Assembly: GCA_013289765.1 (NCBI GenBank)
Contig: JABCZI010000002.1
Coordinates: 248,001-312,000 of the forward strand
Direction: 5' to 3'
Length of the DNA: 64,000 nt
Source: Acidobacteriota bacterium
GTDB lineage: Bacteria; Acidobacteriota; Terriglobia; Terriglobales; Acidobacteriaceae
A program made the translations under genes and the position numbers. The notes beneath the pieces are model-generated. The model did not search any database. It was not told the origin of the DNA and was given only the letters and a program-made list of their open reading frames with translations. Below are positions 37,058 to 44,731 of the stretch, piece after piece (position 1 is the stretch's first letter; each line of letters starts with the position of its first letter).

Positions 37058-37258
37058 TTACGCACCCTTCACATTCTCGGCCTGCCAGCCCTTGGGGCCT
37101 TTGACCACGTCAAATTGCACCTGCTGCCCTTCTTGCAGGCTGCGGAAGCCGCTCGCCTGAATGGCCGAGAAGTGCACAAATACGTCCTCGCCGTTCTGTC
37201 GGCTGATGAAACCGTATCCTTTGGCGTCGTTAAACCACTTCACTGTTCCTGTTTCCAT
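37058..37258 (-). CDS. cspA: Cold-shock protein, CspA family
   Basis: 66-residue single-strand nucleic-acid-binding protein of the cold-shock fold. [20 protein letters not shown] contains RNP1 (KGYGFI), and VFVHFSAIQ is RNP2. It likely acts as an RNA chaperone. The 266 bases upstream, up to the divergent thioredoxin-like gene, leave room for a long 5' leader typical of csp genes, but I could not define a structure there. It ends at a shared strong terminator. Confidence 0.95.
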   Translation of the reverse strand: METGTVKWFNDAKGYGFISRQNGEDVFVHFSAIQASGFRSLQEGQQVQFDVVKGPKGWQAENVKGA

Positions 37259-37524
37259 GGTGTCGCAAATTCCTTTTTCGTTGATGTAGCGTTGAATCTT
37301 TGAAGGCTTCTTCTGCAGGTCAGCGCGCGCATTGGCGGAGATTACTTCATACTGCGAAGAATCCTAAAGTCAAACGCAGGAAAATTGTAAAATAAGTGCC
37401 TCAGAAATGCGACGGATTTTTGTCGAGGCTTTAAGTACTTTTTCGTTAATTACTTCCGCAATCGTGCGGCATTTTCTGTAACGATCGATTTGCTATCTGG
37501 ACAGGAAAAGATACATCATCGGAC

Positions 37525-38442
37525 ATGGCTTTTTGTAAGTACATCGTTGTACTGTTGCTGGCGATTCCAGCCTGGGCAGGGATCGTGGAAGACGTCCGCA
37601 TGGCCCTGGCTCAAGGCGATTTCAGCATCGCCGACTCCGATCTGAATTCTTACCGTGGTAAGAATGGCATCACGCCGGAATACACTGAGGCGTATTCATG
37701 GATGGGCCGCGCTGCCCTCGACGCTCATCAGTACGATCAGGCCACTGCCTATGCCAAACGGACGGAGAGCCTGGCTCGTGAGCAACTGAAGCAGCGGCCA
37801 CTCGATGCCGAACCGCGCCTGCCCATCGCGTTGGGTGCGGCCCTCGAAGTCGAATCGCAGGCCCTCGCGGCTCGTGGCCAGCGGACTCAAGCAATTGCAG
37901 TTCTGCAGGCGGCGCTGCGTACCTACGGCAATACTTCCATTCAGGCCCGCCTGCAGAAAAATCTGAACTTGCTTTCCTTCGAAGGCCATCCTGCACCCCC
38001 GCTTCGGGCGGAACAATTTCTGGGGTCGAAGCCGCCCGTGCTCGCGCAACTGAAGGGATCGCCGGTGCTGCTTTTTTTCTGGGCACACTGGTGTGCCGAT
38101 TGCAAAGCGGAAGCGCCCATCATCACTCAATTGCGTTTCGAGTTTGCCCCGAAAGGATTAACCGTAATCGGTCCTACCAGGCTTTACGGCTACACTGCGC
38201 AAGTCGAGCACGCCGCGCCCCTCGATGAGCTTGCCTACATCGACGCCGTGCGGAAGCGGTTCTACGGGGGACTGCTCGACATGCCCGTCCCCATCAGCGC
38301 GTACAACTTTGACAAGTACGGTGCTTCGACCACGCCTACGCTGGTCCTGCTCGATCGCACGGGGAAGGTGGCGATGTACCATCCGGGGGCGCTGCCCTAC
38401 GACCAGTTGAAGGCGGAGATTGAGAAAGTGGTGGCGCGGTGA
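37525..38442 (+). CDS. Exported TPR plus thioredoxin-fold (TlpA/ResA-like) protein
   Basis: 305 residues with a signal peptide (MAFCKYIVVLLLAIPAWAG). Residues about 25-140 are helical, TPR-like (AYSWMGRAALDAHQYDQATA). The thioredoxin domain holds LLFFWAHWCADCKAEAPIIT, redox pair C-A-D-C near residue 190. The TPTLVLLDRTGKVAMYHPG block is the cis-Pro segment. It probably acts as a periplasmic thiol-disulfide reductase with a protein-interaction arm. It is not clearly part of a cytochrome-maturation cluster here. Confidence 0.87.
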   Translation: MAFCKYIVVLLLAIPAWAGIVEDVRMALAQGDFSIADSDLNSYRGKNGITPEYTEAYSWMGRAALDAHQYDQATAYAKRTESLAREQLKQRPLDAEPRLPIALGAALEVESQALAARGQRTQAIAVLQAALRTYGNTSIQARLQKNLNLLSFEGHPAPPLRAEQFLGSKPPVLAQLKGSPVLLFFWAHWCADCKAEAPIITQLRFEFAPKGLTVIGPTRLYGYTAQVEHAAPLDELAYIDAVRKRFYGGLLDMPVPISAYNFDKYGASTTPTLVLLDRTGKVAMYHPGALPYDQLKAEIEKVVAR

Positions 38443-38448
38443 GAATAT

Positions 38449-38952
38449 TTAACTCGCATCGACTTCGCGGAGCGCGCCGGTCTTCACGTCGTAAATAAAT
38501 CCCCGCACCGGAATGTGCTTCGGAATCCACGGATGCGTCTTCACCCGCTGCACTTGCTCGCGCACGTTTTTCTCAAGATCATCAAAAGCATGAAAATGGG
38601 CGGGGGCACCTGCTGATGTTCCCATCTTTTCCGTCAGCTTGTTTTTGAGCTCGTCCTCCTTCACTTTCAGCAAGCCGCAATCGGTGTGGTTGATAATGAT
38701 GAACTCCTGCGTATCCAGCAGATGATGCGAAACAATCAATGAGCGCAGAGCATCCTCGGTGGCGATCCCTCCCGCATTGCGGATCATGTGCGCGTCGCCG
38801 GGATGCAATCCCAGGCAGCGTTCAAAGAGGATTCTGGAATCCATGCAGGCCAGCACGGCGAGGTGGCGGCGCGGCCTGACGGCAAGGTCGCCCAGGTTGA
38901 AGTTCCTCACAAATTCTTCGTTGGCTTTTAGCAGTTCGTCGGCAACAGGCAA
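38449..38952 (-). CDS. Beta-class carbonic anhydrase
   Basis: 167 residues. Zinc ligands Cys36 (ACMDSR, with the Asp38-Arg40 dyad), His89 and Cys92 (NHTDCG) are all present with normal spacing, plus the IRNAGG block at 57-62. It interconverts CO2 and bicarbonate. It is convergent with the thioredoxin-like gene (stops six bases apart). The bicarbonate it makes could supply the carboxylases in this window, which is inference only. Confidence 0.93.
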   Translation of the reverse strand: MPVADELLKANEEFVRNFNLGDLAVRPRRHLAVLACMDSRILFERCLGLHPGDAHMIRNAGGIATEDALRSLIVSHHLLDTQEFIIINHTDCGLLKVKEDELKNKLTEKMGTSAGAPAHFHAFDDLEKNVREQVQRVKTHPWIPKHIPVRGFIYDVKTGALREVDAS

Positions 38953-39052
38953 TTCTTATCCCTCTATTTAAGTTTGTACGGACCAAGCCGTAATTTCGCG
39001 GATAGCGCTCGGCCGCTGGTTGTTCCTTCAGTTTACCCGCTACAATCGCCCC

Positions 39053-40552
39053 GTGAACCTCGACGACACAATCGTCGCCATCGCCACCCCTCCGGGCCGC
39101 GGTGGCATTGGTGTAATCCGCATTGCGGGTCCTAAAGCACGAGAGATTGCTTCGCCGATGCTGCGGCTAAAACATGAAATGGAGCCGGGCCGTGCGATTT
39201 TTGGTGAGCTAGTCGATCCGTGTGGGTCGGACACTCTTTTCCGACTGCCCGAAGCCAAACACAATGTCGAAATCCCTGATGGTCCCATTGCGGCAGAGGC
39301 GGTTTCATCCGTGGTTAGTCGGACAAAGCCTGCTCTGAGCTTGCCGAAGGGAATGTCCGACCTACACGAGCAGCGCATTGACGAAGTCGTCGTCACCTAC
39401 TTCGCCAAACCCCATTCCTACACCACCGACGACATCATTGAAATTTCTGCCCACGGCTCGCCAGTCGTTCTCCGCCACATTGTCGAGCTGTGCATTGCTG
39501 CCGGAGCCCGCCTCGCCGAGCCCGGCGAGTTCACCATGCGCGCCTTCCTCAATGGACGCATCGATCTCACCCAAGCTGAAGCGGTGCGCGATCTCATCGA
39601 TTCGCAGACACTCTACCAGGCGAAGATCGCCGCGCAACAACTCGAAGGCGCTTTGTCCAAACGCTTGCAGCCTATTAAAAAGAAGCTAGTCGAGCTGATC
39701 GCAGTGCTCGAAGCCGGCATCGATTTCGCAGAGGACGATGTCTCCGTTCTGCCCGACACAACGATTCTTGAACGCATCGCCGCCGTCCGCCAACCACTCG
39801 AACTGCTCGCTGCTACTTTTGCTTACGGCAAGATCGTGCATCAGGGACTGACGCTTGCCATTGTCGGCCGTCCGAACGTAGGTAAATCGAGCTTGTTCAA
39901 TCGCCTCGTCGAACGCGAGCGCGCCATCGTCACTGCGACGCCCGGAACCACACGCGACCTGGTCAGCGAGACCGTCTCGATCGGCGGCATTCCAGTTCAG
40001 CTCGTCGACACCGCGGGAATTCGCCACTCGCTCGACGAAGCGGAATCCATCGGCATCCGCAAATCCATGGAAGCGTTGGCCGATGCTGATCTGGTCTTGG
40101 TTGTGATAGACGCGTCGCAGCCTGCGGCGGAAGAAGACAATGAATTGCTGCACGAAGTGCTGCATCGTCCAGCAATCGTTGTCGGAAATAAATGCGATTT
40201 AGGCAGTGGCCAGTGGTCAGCGACTAGTGGCCAGTCTCCGATGGTTCGGGCTTCCGCGTTGACCGGAGAAGGAATCCCCGCGCTGCGCGCCGAAATTCTG
40301 CGTCACATCGGCGGCGAAACCGGAGCGCAAGCCGAAGCTGGATTCCTTACCAATGTCCGCCATCAAGGGCTGGTGCGGGATTCGCTCACGGCGCTCCAGG
40401 CCGCTGCAGGAGCGGTCAGCACAAAAGTTCCTCATGAAATGCTGCTGCTCGATCTCTACAGCGCGCTGCGCCCTCTCGATGCCATCACCGGCGCCACGAC
40501 CACCGATGACATTCTGAACCTGATCTTCAGCACCTTCTGCATTGGAAAGTGA
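39053..40552 (+). CDS. mnmE: tRNA modification GTPase MnmE (TrmE), with two repeat-derived insertions
   Basis: Partner of MnmG in wobble-uridine modification. 499 residues from the GTG at 39053 ([20 protein letters not shown]), the conserved N-terminus. Dimerisation and folate-binding domain, then the G domain near residue 270 ([17 protein letters not shown]2 region [17 protein letters not shown]), and the C-terminal FCIGK that supplies the catalytic Cys. Between GELVDPCG and [10 protein letters not shown] about 45 extra residues occur, including [11 protein letters not shown], a peptide signature of dispersed repeats. A second insert ([13 protein letters not shown]) follows NKCDL in the G domain. 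All GTPase motifs survive. Confidence 0.93.
   Translation: MNLDDTIVAIATPPGRGGIGVIRIAGPKAREIASPMLRLKHEMEPGRAIFGELVDPCGSDTLFRLPEAKHNVEIPDGPIAAEAVSSVVSRTKPALSLPKGMSDLHEQRIDEVVVTYFAKPHSYTTDDIIEISAHGSPVVLRHIVELCIAAGARLAEPGEFTMRAFLNGRIDLTQAEAVRDLIDSQTLYQAKIAAQQLEGALSKRLQPIKKKLVELIAVLEAGIDFAEDDVSVLPDTTILERIAAVRQPLELLAATFAYGKIVHQGLTLAIVGRPNVGKSSLFNRLVERERAIVTATPGTTRDLVSETVSIGGIPVQLVDTAGIRHSLDEAESIGIRKSMEALADADLVLVVIDASQPAAEEDNELLHEVLHRPAIVVGNKCDLGSGQWSATSGQSPMVRASALTGEGIPALRAEILRHIGGETGAQAEAGFLTNVRHQGLVRDSLTALQAAAGAVSTKVPHEMLLLDLYSALRPLDAITGATTTDDILNLIFSTFCIGK
39226..39361. repeat. Palindromic repeat element(s) inside mnmE
   Basis: GTCGGACA occurs at 39226-39233 and 39318-39325. The exact complement TGTCCGAC lies at 39354-39361. 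Between the last two is GCTCTGAGCTTGCCGAAGG, the familiar core of CTTCGGCAAGCTCAG-type bacterial repeats. The reading frame is preserved. Confidence 0.75.
40203..40236. repeat. AGTGGCCAGTGGTC-type repeat inside mnmE, copy 4
   Basis: Reads CAGTGGCCAGTGGTCAGCG then ACTAGTGGCCAGT. It encodes an extra 12-13 residues just after the NKCD guanine-specificity motif. Confidence 0.6.
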
Positions 40553-40575
40553 AACGACGTCGCAACGGGCTACGG

Positions 40576-41184
40576 TTATTTCGAGAGTCCAGCCAGCGCT
40601 TCCCGGAACATGGCGTCGAAGGAACCGCTCTTTTCATTCTTGCCCGCTCCGTTCTTGATTACGTTCTGCAGTGCTTTCTCAGCCGCAGCTCGCTGGTACC
40701 CCAGATTAACCAGAGCCGATAGAACATCTTCTTCCATCGCACTCATCGTAGAGGGAGTCGGCATAGGCGCGCCGTCCGATGTCGGAGGCAATTTATCGCG
40801 CAGCTCCAGCACCATGCGCTCCGCGGTTTTCTTGCCGATGCCAGGGATCTTGGTGAGTCGTGCGAGGTCGTTGCTTCGAATCGCCGCAGCCATTTCGTCC
40901 GCCGCCATCCCGCTCAGAATGGTGATCGCCAGTTTCGCCCCGATGCCGCTCACCGTCATCAACTTCTCGAACAACACTTTCTCAGCAGGAAGGAGGAATC
41001 CGTATAGCGCAATCACATCCTCGCGCACGTGAGTATGAATATGGAGCGCGACCTCGGCGCCGACAACCGGCAATCCGGAAAAGGTCGGGACACTGATATT
41101 CACTTCATAACCAATGCCCGCCGTCTCGACGATCGCTTGATTCGGATGTTTTGCCAGCAGGGTTCCGCGCAGATGGGCAATCAT
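40576..41184 (-). CDS. ruvA: Holliday junction branch-migration protein RuvA
   Basis: 202 residues. MIAHLRGTLLAKHPNQAIVE begins the OB-fold. The helix-hairpin-helix pair is seen in VSGIGAKLAITILSGM and IPGIGKKTAERMVLEL. The C-terminal UBA-like domain III ends EDVLSALVNLGYQRAAAEKA. It tetramerises on four-way junctions and loads RuvB. ruvB and ruvC are not in the window. It is convergent with mnmE, 23 bases apart, with no obvious terminator between them. Confidence 0.94.
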   Translation of the reverse strand: MIAHLRGTLLAKHPNQAIVETAGIGYEVNISVPTFSGLPVVGAEVALHIHTHVREDVIALYGFLLPAEKVLFEKLMTVSGIGAKLAITILSGMAADEMAAAIRSNDLARLTKIPGIGKKTAERMVLELRDKLPPTSDGAPMPTPSTMSAMEEDVLSALVNLGYQRAAAEKALQNVIKNGAGKNEKSGSFDAMFREALAGLSK

Positions 41185-41204
41185 GCTAGTTGAGAATATC
41201 AGCA

Positions 41205-41304
41205 GCTAGTATCAAGTACCGAGTAGCGAGTCACTTCCGCCCGCGCCTCTGGACTGGATTTAAGACGCGCGGTACTCGTTACTAGCTACTAGGTACTAGG
41301 TGCT
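41205..41304. repeat. Inverted ACTAGGTACTAGG-type repeat, copy 2
   Basis: Left arm CAAGTACCGAGTAGCGAGT and right arm ACTCGTTACTAGCTACTAGG are near-complementary. They flank about 40 bases upstream of ruvA on its strand. The right arm shares GTACTAGG with the repeat at 30016. Confidence 0.6.
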
Positions 41305-41312
41305 TGAGAAAG

Positions 41313-41345
41313 CAAAAACGGCAGGGCCGACCCCCTGCCGTTTCA
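41313..41345 (-). terminator. Rho-independent terminator of the HU gene
   Basis: Eleven-base stem AAACGGCAGGG / CCCTGCCGTTT with a short loop. On the minus strand it is followed by TTTTTGC, 20-50 bases after the HU stop. Confidence 0.88.
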
Positions 41346-41366
41346 TAGAATCCAAGACTATCTTTC

Positions 41367-41645
41367 CTATTTCTTGTTTACGGTCTTCTTCAATTCGGCC
41401 CCAGGGGTAAACTTCGCGACCTTGCGGGCGGCGATTTTAATAGTGGCGCCGGTTTGAGGATTGCGCCCGTTTCTCGCCTTCCTCTGCGATACCGAGAAAG
41501 TGCCGAAACCTATTAAAGCTACCCGATCTCCTTTTCGTAACGCACCTGTGATGCTGCTCACGGCGGTATCAATCGCAGTCGTAGCCTGCGCCTTGCTGAT
41601 TTCACAGGCGCCAGAGATCTTATCAACCAGATCGGCCTTATTCAT
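41367..41645 (-). CDS. hup: HU-family histone-like DNA-binding protein
   Basis: 92 residues from the ATG at 41645, with GGAGAAA just upstream. MNKADLVDKISGACEISKAQ, then DRVALIGFGTFSVSQRKARN, then the DNA-binding arm GRNPQTGATIKIAA and KVAKFTPGAELKKTV are the complete HU fold. It bends and compacts DNA as a dimer. The frame is open for 65 codons upstream, but the internal start matches the family exactly. A perfect TTGACA (minus strand, 41753-41758) lies about 110 bases upstream; I see no good -10 element. Confidence 0.95.
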   Translation of the reverse strand: MNKADLVDKISGACEISKAQATTAIDTAVSSITGALRKGDRVALIGFGTFSVSQRKARNGRNPQTGATIKIAARKVAKFTPGAELKKTVNKK

Positions 41646-42035
41646 AGTTTCTCCTTGCAGGTCTCTTTCGTCCCCAGCACAAACCGGGAAAATAACAACT
41701 TGTGACTGAGTGGGAAACCCGACGGCTCGTATTTTCCTCTCTCTGAGCAGAATGTCAACTGTGAAAATCCGCGCCGGAAGCCTGTTCTGCACCCCCCATG
41801 CCCGGATTGGGGCTGGCAGGGCGGCTTTTCCCCCACCCACCTCTCCAGGAAAGCGGCGGCCTAACTATTTAAATTCCAAAACCCAAGCTGCGCGCTGATT
41901 TCCACGGCTCTCCACAGGCGCGCACAGCCCTGCACAGGTTGTACACAGGCTGGTTGCGTTTCGCACTTGCGGGAAGATACGCCCCGGGTGCAAAGTCAGA
42001 GAATACAATTCAGGAAGGACTAAAGAAGACGATTG
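41646..42035. promoter_or_regulatory. 390-base divergent intergenic region with DnaA-box-like words
   Basis: No gene is seen here. Between 41900 and 41950 four CACAG words are clustered: TCCACAGG, GCACAGCC, GCACAGG and TACACAGG. TTGTACACA at 41939-41947 differs from the DnaA box TTATNCACA at one base, and CTCTCCACA differs at two. The region separates the HU gene from a DnaC/IstB-like ATPase gene. A control site or DnaA-titration site is possible but unproven. Confidence 0.35.
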
Positions 42036-42824
42036 ATGTTGACGACGACGCAAGCCCAGGTTTGCCCCTTATGCGAAGGCACCGGATGGAAGACCCTTCC
42101 TGCGCGCTCCAGTTCGCCCAAAGACCGGCGAGTCACGCGCTGCGATTGCCAATTGCGCGCGCGGAATCAAACTTTGCTGGCCGCCGCGAACATACCTCGC
42201 CGCTACGAACACTGTGAACTCGCCAGTTACACGACAGATTTCCCGGGAGCGAATCCCTCGCTGGCATTCGCCCATCTCTCCGCGTCGAAATTTGCGCAAG
42301 AGTACGATCCCCGCGACGGCATGGGCCTGCTGATCATCGGCAAGATCGGCACCGGCAAAACTCACTTGGCAGTGGGCATCACGAAGGACCTCATCCTCAA
42401 CAAAGGCATTCCTTGCCTGTTCTACGACTATCGCGAACTGCTGAAGGAAATTCAGAACTCCTATAACACCACGGTTCAAACCACCGAACTGGATGTGCTT
42501 CGCCCGGTTTTTGAAAGCGATGTCCTGGTCCTCGACGAACTGGGCGCGGTAAAGCCGACTGAATGGGTTTGGGACACGGTCAGCCTTATCCTGAACACGC
42601 GCTATAACAACAACCGCACGACCATCATTACAACCAATTTTGACGATCAGCCCGCCGCCGGCGCGAATGGTTCCATTTCTCCAGCCCGCGCCGCCACGCG
42701 CTCCGAAACCCTTGGCGACCGCATCGGAGAGCGCATGCGCTCACGCCTTCACGAAATGTGCCGCGTCATCAAGATGGAAGGCGAAGATTTCCGGCAGAAG
42801 TTCCGCAGCGCCAGCTTTCGATAG
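42036..42824 (+). CDS. DnaC/IstB-like AAA+ ATPase (putative helicase loader)
   Basis: 262 residues. The N-terminal zinc-binding region has CPLCEGTGW and later CDCQ. The AAA+ part has Walker A LLIIGKIGTGKTHLAV at about residue 103, Walker B DVLVLDELGAVKPTEW at about 170, and sensor-1 TTIITTNFDD. C-terminal GDRIGERMRSRLHEMCRVIK has the arginine-finger-type region. This layout matches DnaC/DnaI helicase loaders more than transposon IstB proteins. No transposase is next to it, so a host replication role is favoured. Confidence 0.87.
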   Translation: MLTTTQAQVCPLCEGTGWKTLPARSSSPKDRRVTRCDCQLRARNQTLLAAANIPRRYEHCELASYTTDFPGANPSLAFAHLSASKFAQEYDPRDGMGLLIIGKIGTGKTHLAVGITKDLILNKGIPCLFYDYRELLKEIQNSYNTTVQTTELDVLRPVFESDVLVLDELGAVKPTEWVWDTVSLILNTRYNNNRTTIITTNFDDQPAAGANGSISPARAATRSETLGDRIGERMRSRLHEMCRVIKMEGEDFRQKFRSASFR

Positions 42825-42825
42825 A

Positions 42826-42920
42826 TCCTCCACGGATCTTCAGGGATTCGCACGGATCAAGACCTGGAACTTCTTTCTTGTCTTGATGCTTCCGCTGTGG
42901 ATTTCCGGCGGATCCGCACT
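42826..42920. repeat. CACGGATC-type dispersed repeats
   Basis: Contains CCTCCACGGATCTTCAGGGA, then TTCGCACGGATCAAG and a later GGCGGATCCGCAC. Similar words occur within mnmG at 33386. They fill most of the gap before the UvrC-like gene. Confidence 0.5.
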
Positions 42921-42931
42921 AGAATGAATTT

Positions 42932-44128
42932 GTGCTGACCGAGCGATTTGAATTCGCGCCTCAGAGTGACGCGAGAATTTTCGCAACGGTCCCGGCCGCT
43001 CCCGCTGTATTCCTTCTTCGTGGCGACGACGCGCAAAGCCAGCCTTACGTCAGCAAGACTGCAAACCTGCGCCGCCGCTTGCAACGCCTGCTTGGCCCGG
43101 TCGATGAACGCACGAAAAAGCTGAACCTGCGCGATCGCGTTCGCTGGATTGAATACACGTCCACGTCCTCCGACTTCGAGTCTGGCTTTTTGCTCTACCA
43201 GGTCCTCCGCCAAACGTTCCCGAAAACGTATGCCGAACGTTTGCGCTTCCGCTTCGCGCCGCTGGTGAAGCTCCATCTCGAAAACCAATATCCCCGCGCT
43301 TCCGTCACCACGCGAATGGGTCGCCTGAATGGCCGCGCACTTTATTACGGCCCGTTCCAAGCCCGCACCGCAGCCGAGAAGTTTATGAACGACTCGCTAG
43401 ACTTCTTCAAGATGCGGCGCTGCGTCGATGACCTTCATCCCGATCCCAAGTTTCCCGGCTGCATCTATTCCGAAATGAAGATGTGCCTGGCACCCTGCTT
43501 CAAAGGATGCACGGACGAAGAATATTCCGGCGAAGTAACCCGCGTGCAAGCGTATTTCGATTCCGGAGGAGAATCTCTGGCTCGCGAGTTTTCAGCGCAA
43601 CGTGAAGCTGCGTCGGCGAACCTGGCCTTCGAAGACGCGGCCGCCATTCACATCCGGCTGGAAAAACTCAAGCCTGTCTTGAGCCAATTTCCAGAGATCG
43701 TCCGCCGCCTCGACCGCTTTTCGGCGCTGATCGTTCAACCATGCCTTAAGCCGGACTCAGTCACCTTCTTCCTGGTGAGAAACGCGGCCATCGCCGGCCA
43801 AGCCGCATTCTGCATTCAACCCGCGGAACACACCAAATCGCAATCCATGGAATCGCGAGTGCTCGCGATCCTCGATTCATTTCCGCCCGCGAAAGCGCTC
43901 CCGTCATTGGAAACCATGGAGCATCTCGCGCTGCTCAAGCGCTGGTACTACCGCGGCAGCCGCGTCGGCGAAATCTTTCTTGCCGACAGCAAAAATATTT
44001 TCCCCATGCGCCGAATCGTGCGCGGCATTGGCCGCGTCTTAAGAGGCGAGAAACGGGAGGACGAGTCTCCCCCGCAGATTCAGAGCAGCAACGATTCGTA
44101 TCGGGGTATGCCTTCAGGCATACCGTAA
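42932..44128 (+). CDS. UvrC-like protein without a clear GIY-YIG signature or RNase H-like half
   Basis: 398 residues, about two thirds of a normal UvrC (about 600). GTG start at 42932. The N-terminal nuclease region is degenerate: VFLLRGDD replaces the GIY/GVY strand and YVSKTANLRRRL replaces YVGKAKNLRRR, losing the glycine. The four UvrC iron-sulfur cysteines appear kept (RRCVDDLHPDP, then GCIYSEMKMCLAPC; spacing 12-7-3). The UVR-motif region (ANLAFEDAAAIHIRLEKLK) is also present. The C-terminal endonuclease and HhH domains are absent, and the last 15 residues are encoded by palindromic repeat DNA. It may bind UvrB or DNA without the usual incision. Confidence 0.82.
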   Translation: MLTERFEFAPQSDARIFATVPAAPAVFLLRGDDAQSQPYVSKTANLRRRLQRLLGPVDERTKKLNLRDRVRWIEYTSTSSDFESGFLLYQVLRQTFPKTYAERLRFRFAPLVKLHLENQYPRASVTTRMGRLNGRALYYGPFQARTAAEKFMNDSLDFFKMRRCVDDLHPDPKFPGCIYSEMKMCLAPCFKGCTDEEYSGEVTRVQAYFDSGGESLAREFSAQREAASANLAFEDAAAIHIRLEKLKPVLSQFPEIVRRLDRFSALIVQPCLKPDSVTFFLVRNAAIAGQAAFCIQPAEHTKSQSMESRVLAILDSFPPAKALPSLETMEHLALLKRWYYRGSRVGEIFLADSKNIFPMRRIVRGIGRVLRGEKREDESPPQIQSSNDSYRGMPSGIP

Positions 44129-44160
44129 ATGCCTCGCCCCGTCGCGCCTTCAGGCGCTGA
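44103..44160. repeat. Two tandem hairpins with TTCA loops
   Basis: GGTATGCC-TTCA-GGCATACC is an eight-base perfect stem at the end of the UvrC-like gene. GCGCC-TTCA-GGCGC follows about 30 bases later. The shared loop and GCCTTCAGGC core suggest one palindromic repeat family; they may also act as a weak terminator. Confidence 0.65.
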
Positions 44161-44198
44161 ATATCAAGGTTTCAATTGTCGATTTGAGAAAGGACCCA

Positions 44199-44690
44199 AT
44201 GGCGACCAAAGATCCTCACGCCAAACAACTTCGCGAGCACGTACTTTATCTTCTCGATGGTGGCGGGGCGCACGCCCGCTTCAACGACGCAGTGAAAGAC
44301 ATGCCAGAGAGATTGCGCAGCGTGAAGCCCGACGGGCTCCCTCACTCCGCCTGGATGTTGCTCGAGCATCTTCGTATAGCGCAGCGGGACATTCTTGAAT
44401 TCAGCCGTAACCCTAAACATGCGTCGCCGAAATGGCCCGAAGGCTATTGGCCTAAGACGCAGGCCCCGCCGAGTCCAGCCGCATGGAACCAAAGCGTTCA
44501 GCAATTCCGCAAAGACCTGAAAGCCATGCAGGATCTGGTTGCAAATGCAAAAACCGATCTGTACGCGCGCATCCCCTGGGGCGACGGCCAAACCATCCTA
44601 CGCCAGGCCTTGCTGCTGGCCGATCACAACGCTTATCACATTGCTCAATTAATCGATGTGCGCCGCCTGGTGGGAGCGTGGAAAGAATAG
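44199..44690 (+). CDS. DinB-family protein
   Basis: 163 residues from the ATG at 44199, with GAGAAAGGA upstream. Four-helix-bundle DinB/YfiT type: HAKQLREHVLYLLDGGGAHA, LPHSAWMLLEHLRIAQRDIL, and TILRQALLLADHNAYHIAQL. Histidines near residues 47, 55, 143 and 147 could form the usual metal site. These proteins are often thiol-dependent transferases (bacillithiol, mycothiol) or of unknown role. It follows the UvrC-like gene by 70 bases of hairpin repeat and is convergent with the nuclease-like gene. Confidence 0.82.
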   Translation: MATKDPHAKQLREHVLYLLDGGGAHARFNDAVKDMPERLRSVKPDGLPHSAWMLLEHLRIAQRDILEFSRNPKHASPKWPEGYWPKTQAPPSPAAWNQSVQQFRKDLKAMQDLVANAKTDLYARIPWGDGQTILRQALLLADHNAYHIAQLIDVRRLVGAWKE

Positions 44691-44731
44691 TGAACAGTGA
44701 ATTGAGAATGGCAGCCGGGACAATGAAAACT

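Noticed and set aside
42036-42824. The DnaC/IstB-like gene as part of an IS21-type insertion sequence
   Set aside because: No IstA transposase or terminal repeats are seen nearby and the N-terminal Cys motif fits a helicase loader.
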